Assembly: GCF_046507575.1 (NCBI RefSeq)
Contig: NZ_JBKFEY010000002.1
Coordinates: 248,001 to 312,000 of the forward strand
Reading direction: 5' to 3'
Origin: Pontitalea aquivivens
Lineage (GTDB): Bacteria > Pseudomonadota > Alphaproteobacteria > Rhodobacterales > Rhodobacteraceae
Length of the DNA: 64,000 bases
A program made the position numbers and the translations under genes. Positions 43,118 through 52,078 of this stretch are shown here, one piece after another (the first letter of the stretch is position 1; each line of letters opens with the position of its first letter). Below the pieces are notes generated by a model, which saw nothing but the letters and a program-made list of their open reading frames with translations, did no database searches and was not told where the DNA came from.

Positions 43118-45136
43118 TTACAGCGCCGCGGCCAGACGCGTGCCCTGGTCGATGGCGCGCTTCGCATCCAGCTCGGCGGCCACATCGGCCCCGCCGATCA
43201 CATGCGGCTGGCGGCCCGCGGCAATCAGCCGGTCGGCCAGCCTGCGGTCGGATTGCTGGCCTGCGCACAGAACGACCGTATCCGCGGCAATCACGGTCGG
43301 ATTTTCCCGCGCCGCGCCAAAGGTGATGTGCAGCCCCTCGGCGGTGATGCGTTCGTAATTCACACCACCGATCATCCTGACCCCCTTCGCCGCCAGCGTC
43401 GCGCGGTGGATCCAGCCGGTGGTCTTGCCCAGCCTGCGCCCGGGCTTTTCCGCCTTGCGCTGCAACAGCGCCACGGCCCGTGCGGGCGGCTCGGGCCGTG
43501 CGGGGGCCAGCCCCCCGGGGCTGCTGGCCGGATCGCCCACGCCCCATTCGCGCATCCAGTCCGCAGGGTGCAGCGTGGGGCTTGTGCCGCCTTGCGTCAG
43601 GAATTCGGCCACGTCAAAGCCGATGCCCCCCGCACCGACAATGGCCACACGCGGACCGGCCGTGACGGTGCCGTTCAGGATGTCGACGTATGACACCGCC
43701 TGACCGCCCTCAACGGGGATCGCGGGGTCGCGCGGGGTGACACCGGTGGCGATGATGACCTCATCGAACCCGGCAAGCGCCGCGACCGTCGCTTCGGTGT
43801 TCAGCCGCAGGCTGACCCCGCTTTCCCCGATCATGGTGGCGAACCAGTCGGTCAGTTCCCGGAACTCCTCTTTCCCCGGGATTTCGCGTGCCAAGGTCAA
43901 CTGCCCGCCGATCTGGGCCGCGCGGTCGAACAGGGTGACCCGATGTCCGCGCTGTGCGGCGGTGATCGCGGCGGCAAGCCCGGCGGGCCCGGCCCCGACG
44001 ATGCCGATCGATTTGGGCACAGCCGCCGGCGCAATCCGCAACTCGGTCTCATGGGCCGCACGGGGGTTCACCAGACAGGTTGAAATCCTGCCCGAAAAGG
44101 TGTGGTCCAGGCAGGCCTGATTGCAGGCGATGCAGGGGGCAATCTCTGCCGCGCGCCCCGCGGCGGCCTTGGCCACGAAATCGGCATCGGCCAGGAAGGG
44201 CCGCGCCATCGATACCATGTCCGCCTGTCCCTGGGCCAGAACCGCCTCGGCCACCTCGGGCGTGTTGATCCGGTTCGAGGCAATCACCGGTATCGACACC
44301 TCGGGCCGCAGCCGCCCGGTCAGCCAGGTGAAGGCCGCGCGCGGCACCGAGGTGGCAATTGTGGGAACCCGCGCCTCATGCCAGCCGATCCCGGTGTTCA
44401 GCATGCTGGCCCCCGCCGCCTGGATCGCTTGGGCCAGTTGCACCACCTCATCCCAGGTCGACCCATCGGGAACAAGATCGATCAGCGAAATGCGATAGAT
44501 CACGATGAAATCAGGCCCAACTGCGGCCCGGATCCGGCGCACCACCTCGACGGGCAGGCGCATCCGGTTTTCATAGGCGCCCCCCCAGCGGTCGGTGCGG
44601 CGGTTGACGTGACGCACCAGAAACTGATTCAGGAAATATCCCTCGGATCCCATCACCTCGACCCCGTCATAACCCGCCTCACGCGCGCGGGCGGCGGCGG
44701 TCACGATGTCGGAAACCTGCTTTTCGATTCCCGCCTCATCCAGTTCCTGCGGCATGAAGGGCGAAATCGGCGACTTCACCGCCGAGGCGGACACGCAGTC
44801 CGGCCCATAGGCATAGCGCCCCGCATGCAGGATCTGCATCGCGATCCGCCCGCCCGCATCGTGCACCCGGTCCGTCACCCGGCGGTGGTTGGCGATGTCT
44901 TCGGGCGTGAACAGCCCCGCGGCGCCGGGAAAAACGCCCCCCTCGCGGTTGGGCGCCATCCCCCCCGTCACCATCAGCGCGACGCCGCCGCGTGCGCGCG
45001 CGGCGTAGAATTCGGCCACCCGGTTCCAATCGCCGGTCTCTTCAAGGCCCGTGTGCATCGACCCCATAAGAACCCGGTTCGGCAGCACGACATGCCCAAG
45101 ATCGAGCGGTGAAAGCATCTGCGGATATCGGCTCAT
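43118..45136 (-). CDS. fadH: NADPH-dependent 2,4-dienoyl-CoA reductase (FadH-like, OYE/4Fe-4S/FAD)
   Basis: 672 residues. An N-terminal FMN barrel of the old-yellow-enzyme type (LGHVVLPNRVLMGSMHTGLEE, VTGGMAPNREGGVFPG, GYDGVEVMGSEGYFLNQFL) is followed by Fe-S cysteines CIACNQACLD..CLVNPRA (about 330-350), then FAD (GIVGAGPAGLAAAITAAQRGH) and NADPH domains. FadH reduces 2,4-dienoyl-CoA during degradation of unsaturated fatty acids; relatives act on trimethylamine or other enones. AAGGAGGAGG precedes the ATG. Divergent from a LysR gene that probably controls it. Confidence 0.88.
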   Translation of the reverse strand: MSRYPQMLSPLDLGHVVLPNRVLMGSMHTGLEETGDWNRVAEFYAARARGGVALMVTGGMAPNREGGVFPGAAGLFTPEDIANHRRVTDRVHDAGGRIAMQILHAGRYAYGPDCVSASAVKSPISPFMPQELDEAGIEKQVSDIVTAAARAREAGYDGVEVMGSEGYFLNQFLVRHVNRRTDRWGGAYENRMRLPVEVVRRIRAAVGPDFIVIYRISLIDLVPDGSTWDEVVQLAQAIQAAGASMLNTGIGWHEARVPTIATSVPRAAFTWLTGRLRPEVSIPVIASNRINTPEVAEAVLAQGQADMVSMARPFLADADFVAKAAAGRAAEIAPCIACNQACLDHTFSGRISTCLVNPRAAHETELRIAPAAVPKSIGIVGAGPAGLAAAITAAQRGHRVTLFDRAAQIGGQLTLAREIPGKEEFRELTDWFATMIGESGVSLRLNTEATVAALAGFDEVIIATGVTPRDPAIPVEGGQAVSYVDILNGTVTAGPRVAIVGAGGIGFDVAEFLTQGGTSPTLHPADWMREWGVGDPASSPGGLAPARPEPPARAVALLQRKAEKPGRRLGKTTGWIHRATLAAKGVRMIGGVNYERITAEGLHITFGAARENPTVIAADTVVLCAGQQSDRRLADRLIAAGRQPHVIGGADVAAELDAKRAIDQGTRLAAAL

Positions 45137-45219
45137 GCGACCCTCCTCCTTGGGCTGTTCCGTGCGTCAATCTGCGCCGCGCGCCGCCCCAAGTCACGCC
45201 AAACGCGGCGTCATGTTTT

Positions 45220-45273
45220 CATCTTGCCCGAAATACCTCGGGGGGGGCCGCAAGGCGGGGGGCAGAGCCCCCC
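45220..45273 (-). repeat. Intergenic hairpin repeat, copy C
   Basis: Minus-strand reading gives a 7-bp hairpin (45273-45267 with 45263-45257, GGGGGGC/GCCCCCC), a GGCCGCAAGG-like spacer, CCCCGAGGTATTT and CGGGCAAGATGAAA. Related to copies A, B, D and E. It lies between the divergent fadH and LysR genes, pointing toward fadH. Confidence 0.55.
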
Positions 45274-45358
45274 TTGCACGGCCGATCCGTCGGGCGAACC
45301 TTTGGGCTTTTTCCAACTTCTTGTCCGTCCGTGGCCCCATTTGCGCCCGAATTCGACC

Positions 45359-45371
45359 TGATACCGGATCA
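45359..45371. promoter_or_regulatory. Possible LysR box (T-N11-A dyad)
   Basis: TGATACCGGATCA is a TGAT-N5-ATCA inverted repeat that satisfies the T-N11-A LysR-type rule, 30 nt before the LysR start and 223 nt from fadH. It is the best dyad in the 264-bp divergent gap. Confidence 0.4.
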
Positions 45372-45400
45372 AGCTGCTCAATGTTGTCGAAGGTCGCACA

Positions 45401-46306
45401 ATGGATCGCCTGACAGAAATGGAAGCCTTCGCCACCGTGGTGGATCAGGGTGGGTTCACCGATGCCGCCCGAAAGATGGGCATTTCAAAGTCGGCCGTGT
45501 CCAAGCACGTCTCTGCGCTTGAGGCGCGTCTGGGTGCACGCCTTCTCAACCGCACCACGCGCCGGGTCTCTCCCACGGAAATCGGGCTGGCCTATTACGA
45601 CCGTGCGCGCCGGGTGCTTAATGACGCGGGCGAGGCCGATGCGCTGGTCACCGCGATGCAGACCGCGCCCTCGGGCCTGCTGCGGATTTCGGTGGCCACC
45701 GATTTCGGGGTCAATCTGCTGTCGCCGATCCTTGGGGATTTCCTGCAGGAATATCCTGAAATCACCGTGAACATGGTGCTGAACAACCGCTATGTCGAAC
45801 TGATTTCGGAAGGGTTCGACATGGCGATCCGCGTCGGCGATCTGGAAGACAGCACGCTGCGCGCCCGCAAGCTGACCGAAACCTCGCGCCGGATGATCGG
45901 CGCGCCGTCCTATTTCCAGCGCTATGGCCGCCCGCTCAGGATCGACGACCTGAACGATCACAGGCTGCTGCACTATTCCAGCCAGTCCAATGGCAATGTC
46001 TGGAAGATTACGGCACCTTCGGGCGAACGCCGTCAGGTGCGGTCCAACGGCTGGTTGACGGTGAATGACGGTCAGTCGCTGCTGCATGCCGCGATTTCGG
46101 GGCTGGGCATCGCCTGTCTGCCTTCGTTCCTTTATGCCGATGCGATGCGCAAGGGGCTTGTGGAAGAGGCGATCCCGGGCCTGCCGATGGAAACCCTGGG
46201 GATCTTTGCCGTCTATCCGCCGGGCCGGTTCACCCAGCCGAAGGTGCGCGCTTTCATCGATTTCCTGGCGCAGACCTTTGCGGACAAGGGGCCGGACAAC
46301 TGGTAG
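45401..46306 (+). CDS. LysR-family transcriptional regulator
   Basis: 301 residues. The N-terminal winged helix reads MDRLTEMEAFATVVDQGGFT and AARKMGISKSAVSKHVSALEARLGARLLNRTTRRVSPTE (split), the normal LTTR DNA-binding region, in the subgroup near DsdC/AaeR-like regulators. The remainder is the two-lobed effector domain. It is divergent from fadH, so fadH is the likely target; the effector is unknown. Confidence 0.92.
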   Translation: MDRLTEMEAFATVVDQGGFTDAARKMGISKSAVSKHVSALEARLGARLLNRTTRRVSPTEIGLAYYDRARRVLNDAGEADALVTAMQTAPSGLLRISVATDFGVNLLSPILGDFLQEYPEITVNMVLNNRYVELISEGFDMAIRVGDLEDSTLRARKLTETSRRMIGAPSYFQRYGRPLRIDDLNDHRLLHYSSQSNGNVWKITAPSGERRQVRSNGWLTVNDGQSLLHAAISGLGIACLPSFLYADAMRKGLVEEAIPGLPMETLGIFAVYPPGRFTQPKVRAFIDFLAQTFADKGPDNW

Positions 46307-46310
46307 CGTG

Positions 46311-47255
46311 TCAGTCGGTTCCGGCGGCGGATTGCGGGGCGGTGGTCAGAACCGCCTCGACGCGCCGGTTGCGCAGGCGGCCTTCGGGCGTCTGGTTCGA
46401 CGCGCGCGGGGCAAGCCAGCCCGCGCCCTCGGCCGAAACCTGCGCCTGCGCCACCCCGTAATCCGCGATCAACGCAGCGCGCACCGCTTCGGCCCGGCGC
46501 TTTGACAGGGCGATGTTTGCGGCCAGACCGCCCTCGGTATCGGTATGACCGACCAAAGCGACCTGCGCGTCCGGCTGTGCCGCAAGATAGCCGGCCAGTG
46601 CCGCAAGCGAGGCAAGCCGATCCGGCCCAAGTGTCGTTGACCCGCTGTCAAACCGCAGATCTTCCAGCACGGCACGGCCTTGCGTTTCCAGCGCGGCCGC
46701 AAAGTCGCTTTCGGGCGCCGCAGGGGCGGGCACGGTGTTCTGGGCGGTGGCGGGCTGCGGCGCGCGGATGGGCCCGTCAGTGATCTCGGTGATCTGAATG
46801 AAACCCGATTCGCCAGACCGGCTGACCAGAAGCGCCAGGTGATCGGCGTCGCGCCGGGCCGACAGAAACCGGAAATCACCCAGATCGACATGCATCGCGG
46901 GTTCGGGCAGCGTGTCGGTTTCATAGCGGAAGTCAAAGCCGCCGCAGCCGTCCGTCTCGCATTCGAACAACAGGCTGTAGCCTGCGGCAAGGATCTGTTC
47001 GCGCAAGGGTGCCAGGATCTGCAGCGTTGTCAGGCTGCTTGATGCGATGCGCCAGGCGCGGTCGCGGCGCGGGCCTTCCAGCCGGCGCCGGTCAAAGCCG
47101 GTTTCGGTCCAGGGGCCAAGGGCCAGATCATAGCTTGCCGCTTCGCTGGTGCTGGCGGCGGTTTCCACCGCGCCCGCCGGCAGGTCGGGGGCGAAGGCCA
47201 GGACAATCCCCGGAAAGGCGGCCAAGACCGATCCCAGCGCCAGGCCGCGGATCAT
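46311..47255 (-). CDS. OmpA-family C-terminal domain protein
   Basis: 314 residues with a signal peptide (RGLALGSVLAAFPGIVLAFA). The C-terminal 110 residues are an OmpA/Pal peptidoglycan-binding domain: LRFDSGSTTLGPDRLASLAALAGYL, VALVGHTDTEGG, NIALSKRRAEAVRAAL, and NRRVEAVL (peptidoglycan contact Asp/Arg). The N-terminal half, with a single Cys pair (ECETDGCGG), is not recognised. Start at 47255 overlaps the acetyltransferase stop by 4 nt. Likely periplasmic and wall-bound. Convergent with the LysR gene. Confidence 0.82.
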   Translation of the reverse strand: MIRGLALGSVLAAFPGIVLAFAPDLPAGAVETAASTSEAASYDLALGPWTETGFDRRRLEGPRRDRAWRIASSSLTTLQILAPLREQILAAGYSLLFECETDGCGGFDFRYETDTLPEPAMHVDLGDFRFLSARRDADHLALLVSRSGESGFIQITEITDGPIRAPQPATAQNTVPAPAAPESDFAAALETQGRAVLEDLRFDSGSTTLGPDRLASLAALAGYLAAQPDAQVALVGHTDTEGGLAANIALSKRRAEAVRAALIADYGVAQAQVSAEGAGWLAPRASNQTPEGRLRNRRVEAVLTTAPQSAAGTD

Positions 47256-47980
47256 GCCGCCGCCTCTGCGGGTGCGATGCGGTAATGATAGGCGGCGGTC
47301 CGGGTCATCCCCAGGCTGCGGTAAAGCGCGTTCGCGGCCACATTGGCGCGCGTGACCACCAACGCCAGCGTATCGGCCCCGGCGTCTTGCGCCCAGTTTG
47401 CGGCCTCGGTCATCATGTGGCGCGCAAGGCCCCGGCGGCGCAGATCCGGCAGGATCGCCAACGCGTGAACCATCGCGGTTTTCTGGTGCAATGCCACGAA
47501 GGCCGCCCCCGCGCAGCGGTCGTCGGTCCGGCCCAGGATCGCGGTTTTGGGGGTGGACACGCGCGCCATGACCGCCTGGCGTTCCGCCCCGATGCCGCAC
47601 TCGGACCACAGGTCGCGTGTGATCTGCAGCGGGGGCCAGATCGTAAAGGCGGTGACCGGGTGTCCCGGGCCCGCCAGATTCGCCACCGGGATGGCATAGG
47701 CCACCACCGGGTCGACGACGCCGTAGCCCCGCGCCGCCAGCGCGGCATCAAGCGGGTCTTCACCGGGCCGGATCATGAATCGCGGTACCTGGCCCAAGGC
47801 GCGATGCGCCGCTTCGGCGGCGGCGATGTCGGCCTGATCGAACGGCCCGTCAAGGCTTGCCGCGCTGACCCGCCCGCCACCGCCACGGCCTTCGCGCACG
47901 GCAAATCCGCCGGCGTGGACGATACCGGCCGCGGGCCAGGTGGTGTCGATCGCGGCAAAGATCGGATTGGGGTGCGCCAT
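47252..47980 (-). CDS. GNAT-family N-acetyltransferase
   Basis: 242 residues. The C-terminal half has the acetyl-CoA motif ALAILPDLRRRGLARHMMTEA (Q/RxxGxG/A type) and the final NVAANALYRSLGM, typical of GNAT. The first 100 residues are an N-terminal extension. Substrate unknown. ATG at 47980 follows the CinA-like TGA by one base; it overlaps the OmpA-like gene by 4 nt, giving a three-gene unit. Confidence 0.8.
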   Translation of the reverse strand: MAHPNPIFAAIDTTWPAAGIVHAGGFAVREGRGGGGRVSAASLDGPFDQADIAAAEAAHRALGQVPRFMIRPGEDPLDAALAARGYGVVDPVVAYAIPVANLAGPGHPVTAFTIWPPLQITRDLWSECGIGAERQAVMARVSTPKTAILGRTDDRCAGAAFVALHQKTAMVHALAILPDLRRRGLARHMMTEAANWAQDAGADTLALVVTRANVAANALYRSLGMTRTAAYHYRIAPAEAAA

Positions 47981-47981
47981 G

Positions 47982-48710
47982 TCAGCGGCCATCGGGGAAA
48001 GCGGCCTGCAGCCGGGTGAACCCTTCGCCGACGCGGGCAGGGTCGGTGCCGCGCACCACAAGATTGCTGCCATAGGCGCCATCGATCACGAAGGGATAGG
48101 ACCCGAAGGACAGATCGGGCATGGCGCGCGCCAGATCGCCCAGCCCTTCGGCCAGCGCCGCCTCGGGGCGCATGACGCGCAGGCTGTGGGTGACAAGCGG
48201 CGCGCCGCCCGTCAGCTGCGGCAGGACCGAGGCGACCATCGCCTGAAATATGTTGGGCACACCCGCCATGACATGGCAATTGCCAACGCTGAAGCCCGGC
48301 GCGGCCGAGACCGGGTTCTCGATCAGGGTGGCGCCTTCGGGGATGCGCGCCATGCGCAGGCGGGCCTCGTTGAAGTCCAGCTGGCGGGCGGCGTAATGCG
48401 CGGCAAGAATGGCGCGGGCATCTTCGCGCACGCCGATGGGCACGCCAAAGGCATCGGCCACGGCATCGGCGGTGATGTCGTCATGCGTTGGCCCGATCCC
48501 GCCCGAGGTGAACAGATGGTCATGCGTCGACGACAGCGTCTTGACCGCCGCGGCGATGGTCGGGTGATCATCGCCCACGACGCGGATTTCCCGCAGGTCA
48601 ATCCCGGCGCGGGCAAGTTCGCCCGCCAGGTAATGGGCGTTGCCCTCACGGGTGCGGCCGGTCAGGATTTCATCCCCGATCACAAGGATGGCGGCGGTGG
48701 GGTTGGGCAT
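47982..48710 (-). CDS. CinA-N/molybdopterin-binding domain protein
   Basis: 242 residues, corresponding only to the N-terminal part of CinA: AAILVIGDEILTGRTREGNAHYL, VGDDHPTIAAAV, LFTSGGIGPTHDDITADAVA (MoCF-type motif), then a CinA middle region. The C-terminal PncC nicotinamide-nucleotide amidase domain of full CinA is absent. Such short forms are frequent in alphaproteobacteria. In CinA this domain hydrolyses ADP-ribose; molybdopterin annotation is by fold. GGAGAG precedes the ATG. Confidence 0.85.
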   Translation of the reverse strand: MPNPTAAILVIGDEILTGRTREGNAHYLAGELARAGIDLREIRVVGDDHPTIAAAVKTLSSTHDHLFTSGGIGPTHDDITADAVADAFGVPIGVREDARAILAAHYAARQLDFNEARLRMARIPEGATLIENPVSAAPGFSVGNCHVMAGVPNIFQAMVASVLPQLTGGAPLVTHSLRVMRPEAALAEGLGDLARAMPDLSFGSYPFVIDGAYGSNLVVRGTDPARVGEGFTRLQAAFPDGR

Positions 48711-48825
48711 GGGTCTCTCCTTCGATGCAACAGCTATAGGGCGCGGGCGGGGGCGCGAAAAGCCCGGCACTGGCCAAGGCCGCGATTTGTGACTATCTAG
48801 GAGCCGCAAACGCAGGAGAAAGCCC

Positions 48826-49635
48826 GTGGACGATAGCCGTGGCCGTCTGACGAAGGACGGCATCCGCATTCATGAGCCCGCCGATTTCGAAGGCATGCAG
48901 GCCGCGGGCCATCTGGCCGCGCGCATCCTGGATGAGGTGGCCCCCCTGGTGGAACCGGGTGTCAGCACCGGCGTGCTGGACGATTTCATCCGTGGCCGGG
49001 TCGAGGCGCTGGGCGCGAAATCGGCCACCATCGGCTATCGCGGCTATCAGCATGCCTCATGTATTTCGGTCAACCATGTGGTCTGCCACGGGATTCCAGG
49101 GGGAAAGCTGCTGAAGGATGGCGACATCCTGAACATTGACGTGACGGTGATCCTGAATGGCTGGTATGGCGATACCAGCCGGATGTATGTGGCGGGCACC
49201 CTGTCGCGCAAGGCCGAACGGCTGATTCAGGTGACCCATGACGCGCTGATGCTGGGGATCGAGGCGGTGAGGCCCGGCAACACCTTTGGCGATATCGGCC
49301 ATGCGATCCAGACCTATGTCGAGGCACATAGGATGAGCGTGGTGCGCGATTTCTGCGGCCACGGGCTGGGCACCGTGTTTCACGCGCCGCCGAACGTGTT
49401 GCACTATGGCCGCGCGGGGGCGGGCCCGGTGCTGGAAGAAGGCATGTTCTTCACCATCGAGCCGATGGTGAACCTGGGGCGGCCCGAAACCAAGGTGCTG
49501 GCCGATGACTGGACCGCCGTGACGCGCGACAAGTCGCTGTCGGCGCAGTTCGAGCATTCGGTGGGCGTGGCCGCCGACGGTTGCGAGATTTTCACCCTGA
49601 GCCCGGCCGGGCGGTTTCATCCGACCTGGGGCTGA
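48826..49635 (+). CDS. map: Type I methionine aminopeptidase
   Basis: Removes the initiator Met after deformylation. 269 residues. Metal-binding residues occur in the order His in GYQHASCISVNHVVCHGIPG, Asp in LNIDVTVILNGWYGDTSRMY, His in FCGHGLGTVFHAPPNV, Glu in FFTIEPMVNLG and Glu in SAQFEHSVGV. The start is GTG with AGGAG 8 nt before; no suitable ATG is near. Monocistronic, followed by repeat copy B. Confidence 0.96.
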   Translation: MDDSRGRLTKDGIRIHEPADFEGMQAAGHLAARILDEVAPLVEPGVSTGVLDDFIRGRVEALGAKSATIGYRGYQHASCISVNHVVCHGIPGGKLLKDGDILNIDVTVILNGWYGDTSRMYVAGTLSRKAERLIQVTHDALMLGIEAVRPGNTFGDIGHAIQTYVEAHRMSVVRDFCGHGLGTVFHAPPNVLHYGRAGAGPVLEEGMFFTIEPMVNLGRPETKVLADDWTAVTRDKSLSAQFEHSVGVAADGCEIFTLSPAGRFHPTWG

Positions 49636-49644
49636 ACGGTCAGG

Positions 49645-49691
49645 CCGGGGGCGCCGCCCCCGGACCCCCGGAGTATTTGGCCAAGAAGAAG
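49645..49691 (+). repeat. Intergenic hairpin repeat, copy B (likely terminator of map)
   Basis: An 8-bp stem (49645-49652 with 49656-49663, CCGGGGGC/GCCCCCGG) is followed by ACCCCCGGAGTATTTGG and CCAAGAAGAAG. It starts 10 nt after the map stop and lies between convergent map and rsmD, so bidirectional termination is plausible. It is nearly identical to copy A. Confidence 0.75.
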
Positions 49692-49700
49692 CGGCAAGGC

Positions 49701-50264
49701 TCAGTCCGGCATCCGCAAAAGCGTGACCAGCGTATCGCCATAGGAACGCTGGTCGATCTGTTCCAGCGGCGCGGGGGGTGCGGGGGGGGTGTTTTCTTCC
49801 CATACGATCATTGCGCCCGGCGCGATCCAGCCGCCTTCGAGACACGAGGCGAGCGCGGCCTCGCCCAGCGATTTTCCGTAGGGCGGGTCAAGGAGAATCA
49901 GGTCGTAGGCGGGGCCGCGGTTGGGGCCCATGCGGGTGGCATCGCGCCGCCAGACATCGGTGACGCCCATGGCGCGCATCTTTTCGATATTCTGGCGCAA
50001 CAGCGCGCGGGCGGTGGTGCCGTCATCGACGAAGGCCACGCGGGCGGCGCCGCGCGACAGCGCCTCAAGTCCCAGTGCGCCGGTGCCGGCGAACAGGTCC
50101 AGCACCCGGGCGCCGGGGATCGGGTTGCCATGGGTGCCGTTGACCAGAAGGTTGAAGATCGCTTCGCGCACCCGGTCGGAGGTGGGGCGCAGGTGGGCGC
50201 GGGCGTCGCCCTCGCCTACATCGGCCAGTTTCAGGCCGCGTTTGTCGCCGCCGATGATCCTCAT
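49701..50264 (-). CDS. rsmD: 16S rRNA (guanine966-N2)-methyltransferase
   Basis: SAM-dependent enzyme acting on the 30S subunit. 187 residues: MRIIGGDKRGLKLA opening, LRPTSDRVREAIFNLL, SAM loop VLDLFAGTGALGLEALSRGA (about 59-78), and catalytic LILLDPPYG (DPPY, about 130-138). Overlaps the upstream flavoprotein gene by 4 nt. Confidence 0.95.
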   Translation of the reverse strand: MRIIGGDKRGLKLADVGEGDARAHLRPTSDRVREAIFNLLVNGTHGNPIPGARVLDLFAGTGALGLEALSRGAARVAFVDDGTTARALLRQNIEKMRAMGVTDVWRRDATRMGPNRGPAYDLILLDPPYGKSLGEAALASCLEGGWIAPGAMIVWEENTPPAPPAPLEQIDQRSYGDTLVTLLRMPD

Positions 50265-51463
50265 GCCAGAAGCGCCCTGAGATCGGTGGCGGGATCGGTC
50301 AGCACGCCGGGTGCGGGGGATTTGCCCGATTCAATCAGGCGCTTGCCGATCATGTAGGCGCGCGCGTCGTTCAGCGCATCGACGGCGATCAGGCGGTCGT
50401 TGCGATAGTACCAGAAGGATTGGCCGTCGCCCCGGCGCGTGATGACCCGGGTGTAGCCGGTGTTCAGCCCGGCGATCTGAAGTTTGGCATCGAACTGATC
50501 CGACCAGAACCAGGGTTTGGGGTGATAGGGGGTGGTGGCGCCCAGCATGTTCGCGGCGACCGTCTCGGCCATGTCGATGGCGTTGCCCACGCTTTCCAGC
50601 CGCATCCGGCCATCCGGCCCGGGGAAAGAGGCGCAATCGCCCGCGGCCCAGATCGCGGGGTCGGCGCTGCGGCCCTGTGCATCGACCTTGATGCCGTTGT
50701 CGATGGCCAGGCCCGCGGTTTCGGCCAGCGCGGTCTGTGGCGCGACGCCGATACCGACAAGGACCAGATCGGCCGGGATGTGGCGGCCGTCGGCCAGATC
50801 GGCGCCGGTGACGTGATCGGTGCCGGTCAGGCGCGCAAGGCCGGTGCCCTCGATGATCTGAACGCCATGGGCCTGGTGCAGGGCGCGGATTGCGTCCGCG
50901 GTTTCGGCGCAGGCGACGCGGCCCAGGATACGCGGGGTGGCCTCGATCAGGGTGACGTCCAGGCCCAGTTTGCGCGCGACCGCGGCGCCTTCCAGCCCGA
51001 TGTAGCCGCCGCCGATGACCACCAGCCGCGCGCCCGGTTTCAGCGCCGGGGCCATCGCATCGACATCGGCCAGCGTGCGGACCACATGCACCCCGCCAAG
51101 CCCGCCGCCGATTGCCGCGGGCAACAGGCGCGGGGTGGCGCCGGTGGTCAGGGCCAGCTGGTCATAGGCCAGGGTTTCGCCGCCGGTCAGGCGCAGGGTC
51201 CTGGCGGCGCGGTCGATCGCCTCGGCCCGGCAGGCGGTGCGGATGGTGATGTCCTGCGCGGCCCAGTAATCATCTGCGCGCAGCAACAAACGGTCCAGCG
51301 CCATGTCGCCCAGCAGATAGGCCTTGGACAGGGGCGGGCGCTGATAGGGGGGCACAGGTTCATCGCACAGGATCGTCAGCGTGCCCACATATCCCAAGGC
51401 GCGCAGCTTTACCGCCAGAGAGGCCGCCGCCTGCCCCCCGCCCACGACGACAATTCCTGCCAT
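50261..51463 (-). CDS. Ferredoxin/rubredoxin-reductase-like FAD NAD(P)H oxidoreductase
   Basis: 400 residues. FAD site GIVVVGGGQAAASLAVKLRALGY at the N-terminus, PPLSKAYL (about 50), NAD(P)H site VVIGGGYIGLEGAAVARKLG, second FAD motif WAAGDCASFPG, then C-terminal region PWFWSDQFDAKLQIAGLN. This is the pattern of reductases that feed electrons to ferredoxins of oxygenases or P450s. No ferredoxin or oxygenase is adjacent. Start 51463 is set by the FAD motif; the upstream 40-residue extension overlaps the divergent promoter. Coupled to rsmD. Confidence 0.88.
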   Translation of the reverse strand: MAGIVVVGGGQAAASLAVKLRALGYVGTLTILCDEPVPPYQRPPLSKAYLLGDMALDRLLLRADDYWAAQDITIRTACRAEAIDRAARTLRLTGGETLAYDQLALTTGATPRLLPAAIGGGLGGVHVVRTLADVDAMAPALKPGARLVVIGGGYIGLEGAAVARKLGLDVTLIEATPRILGRVACAETADAIRALHQAHGVQIIEGTGLARLTGTDHVTGADLADGRHIPADLVLVGIGVAPQTALAETAGLAIDNGIKVDAQGRSADPAIWAAGDCASFPGPDGRMRLESVGNAIDMAETVAANMLGATTPYHPKPWFWSDQFDAKLQIAGLNTGYTRVITRRGDGQSFWYYRNDRLIAVDALNDARAYMIGKRLIESGKSPAPGVLTDPATDLRALLA

Positions 51464-51543
51464 GACTGCATTCCCTCTGGCCGTTTCCGCGACAGACCCT
51501 ATATCCTGCCGGCATCTTAGCGCAACGCAACAGGGAGACTGAC

Positions 51544-52032
51544 ATGACGATTTCCGCGGGAGACACGCTGCCGGGGGCGACACTGCTGGAACTGGGGGCC
51601 GAAGGGCCGCAGACGGTGGATCTGGCGGCCAAGCTCAAGGGCCGCAAGGTTGTGATTTTCGGCCTTCCGGGGGCCTATACCCGCACCTGTTCTTCGGCGC
51701 ATCTGCCCAGCTTCATGCGCACGAAAGGCCAGCTTGAGGCAAAGGGCGTGGACGAAATCATCTGTGTTTCGGTCAACGATCCTTTCGTGATGGGCGCCTG
51801 GGGGCAGGCCACCGGGGCGACGGCGGCGGGCATCACGATGCTGGCGGATGCCGAAGGCGCCTTTGCCAATACCATCGGTTTGTCGTTCAGCGCGCCGCCG
51901 GTGGGCCTGATCAACCGCTTCAAGCGGTTCGCGATGTATGTCGAGGATGGCACCATCAAGGTGCTGCATGTCGAGGAAGCCCCCGGCGTCTGCGAGGTTT
52001 CGGGCGGTGAGGCGATGCTGGCGGCGATCTGA
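51544..52032 (+). CDS. Peroxiredoxin, Prx5/hybrid type
   Basis: 162 residues. GLPGAYTRTCSSAHLPSFM carries the peroxidatic Cys (about 49) in the Prx5-like PGAxTxxC motif. No second Cys near position 74 as in some Prx5; a Cys lies at about 150 (EAPGVCEVSGGEAML). Reduces hydroperoxides with glutaredoxin or thioredoxin as reductant. AGGGAG before the ATG. Divergent from the flavoprotein gene. Confidence 0.93.
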   Translation: MTISAGDTLPGATLLELGAEGPQTVDLAAKLKGRKVVIFGLPGAYTRTCSSAHLPSFMRTKGQLEAKGVDEIICVSVNDPFVMGAWGQATGATAAGITMLADAEGAFANTIGLSFSAPPVGLINRFKRFAMYVEDGTIKVLHVEEAPGVCEVSGGEAMLAAI

Positions 52033-52078
52033 TCGCGCGGCACCGGGCGCGCCTCTGCGGGCGCGCCGTTTCAGCCGG

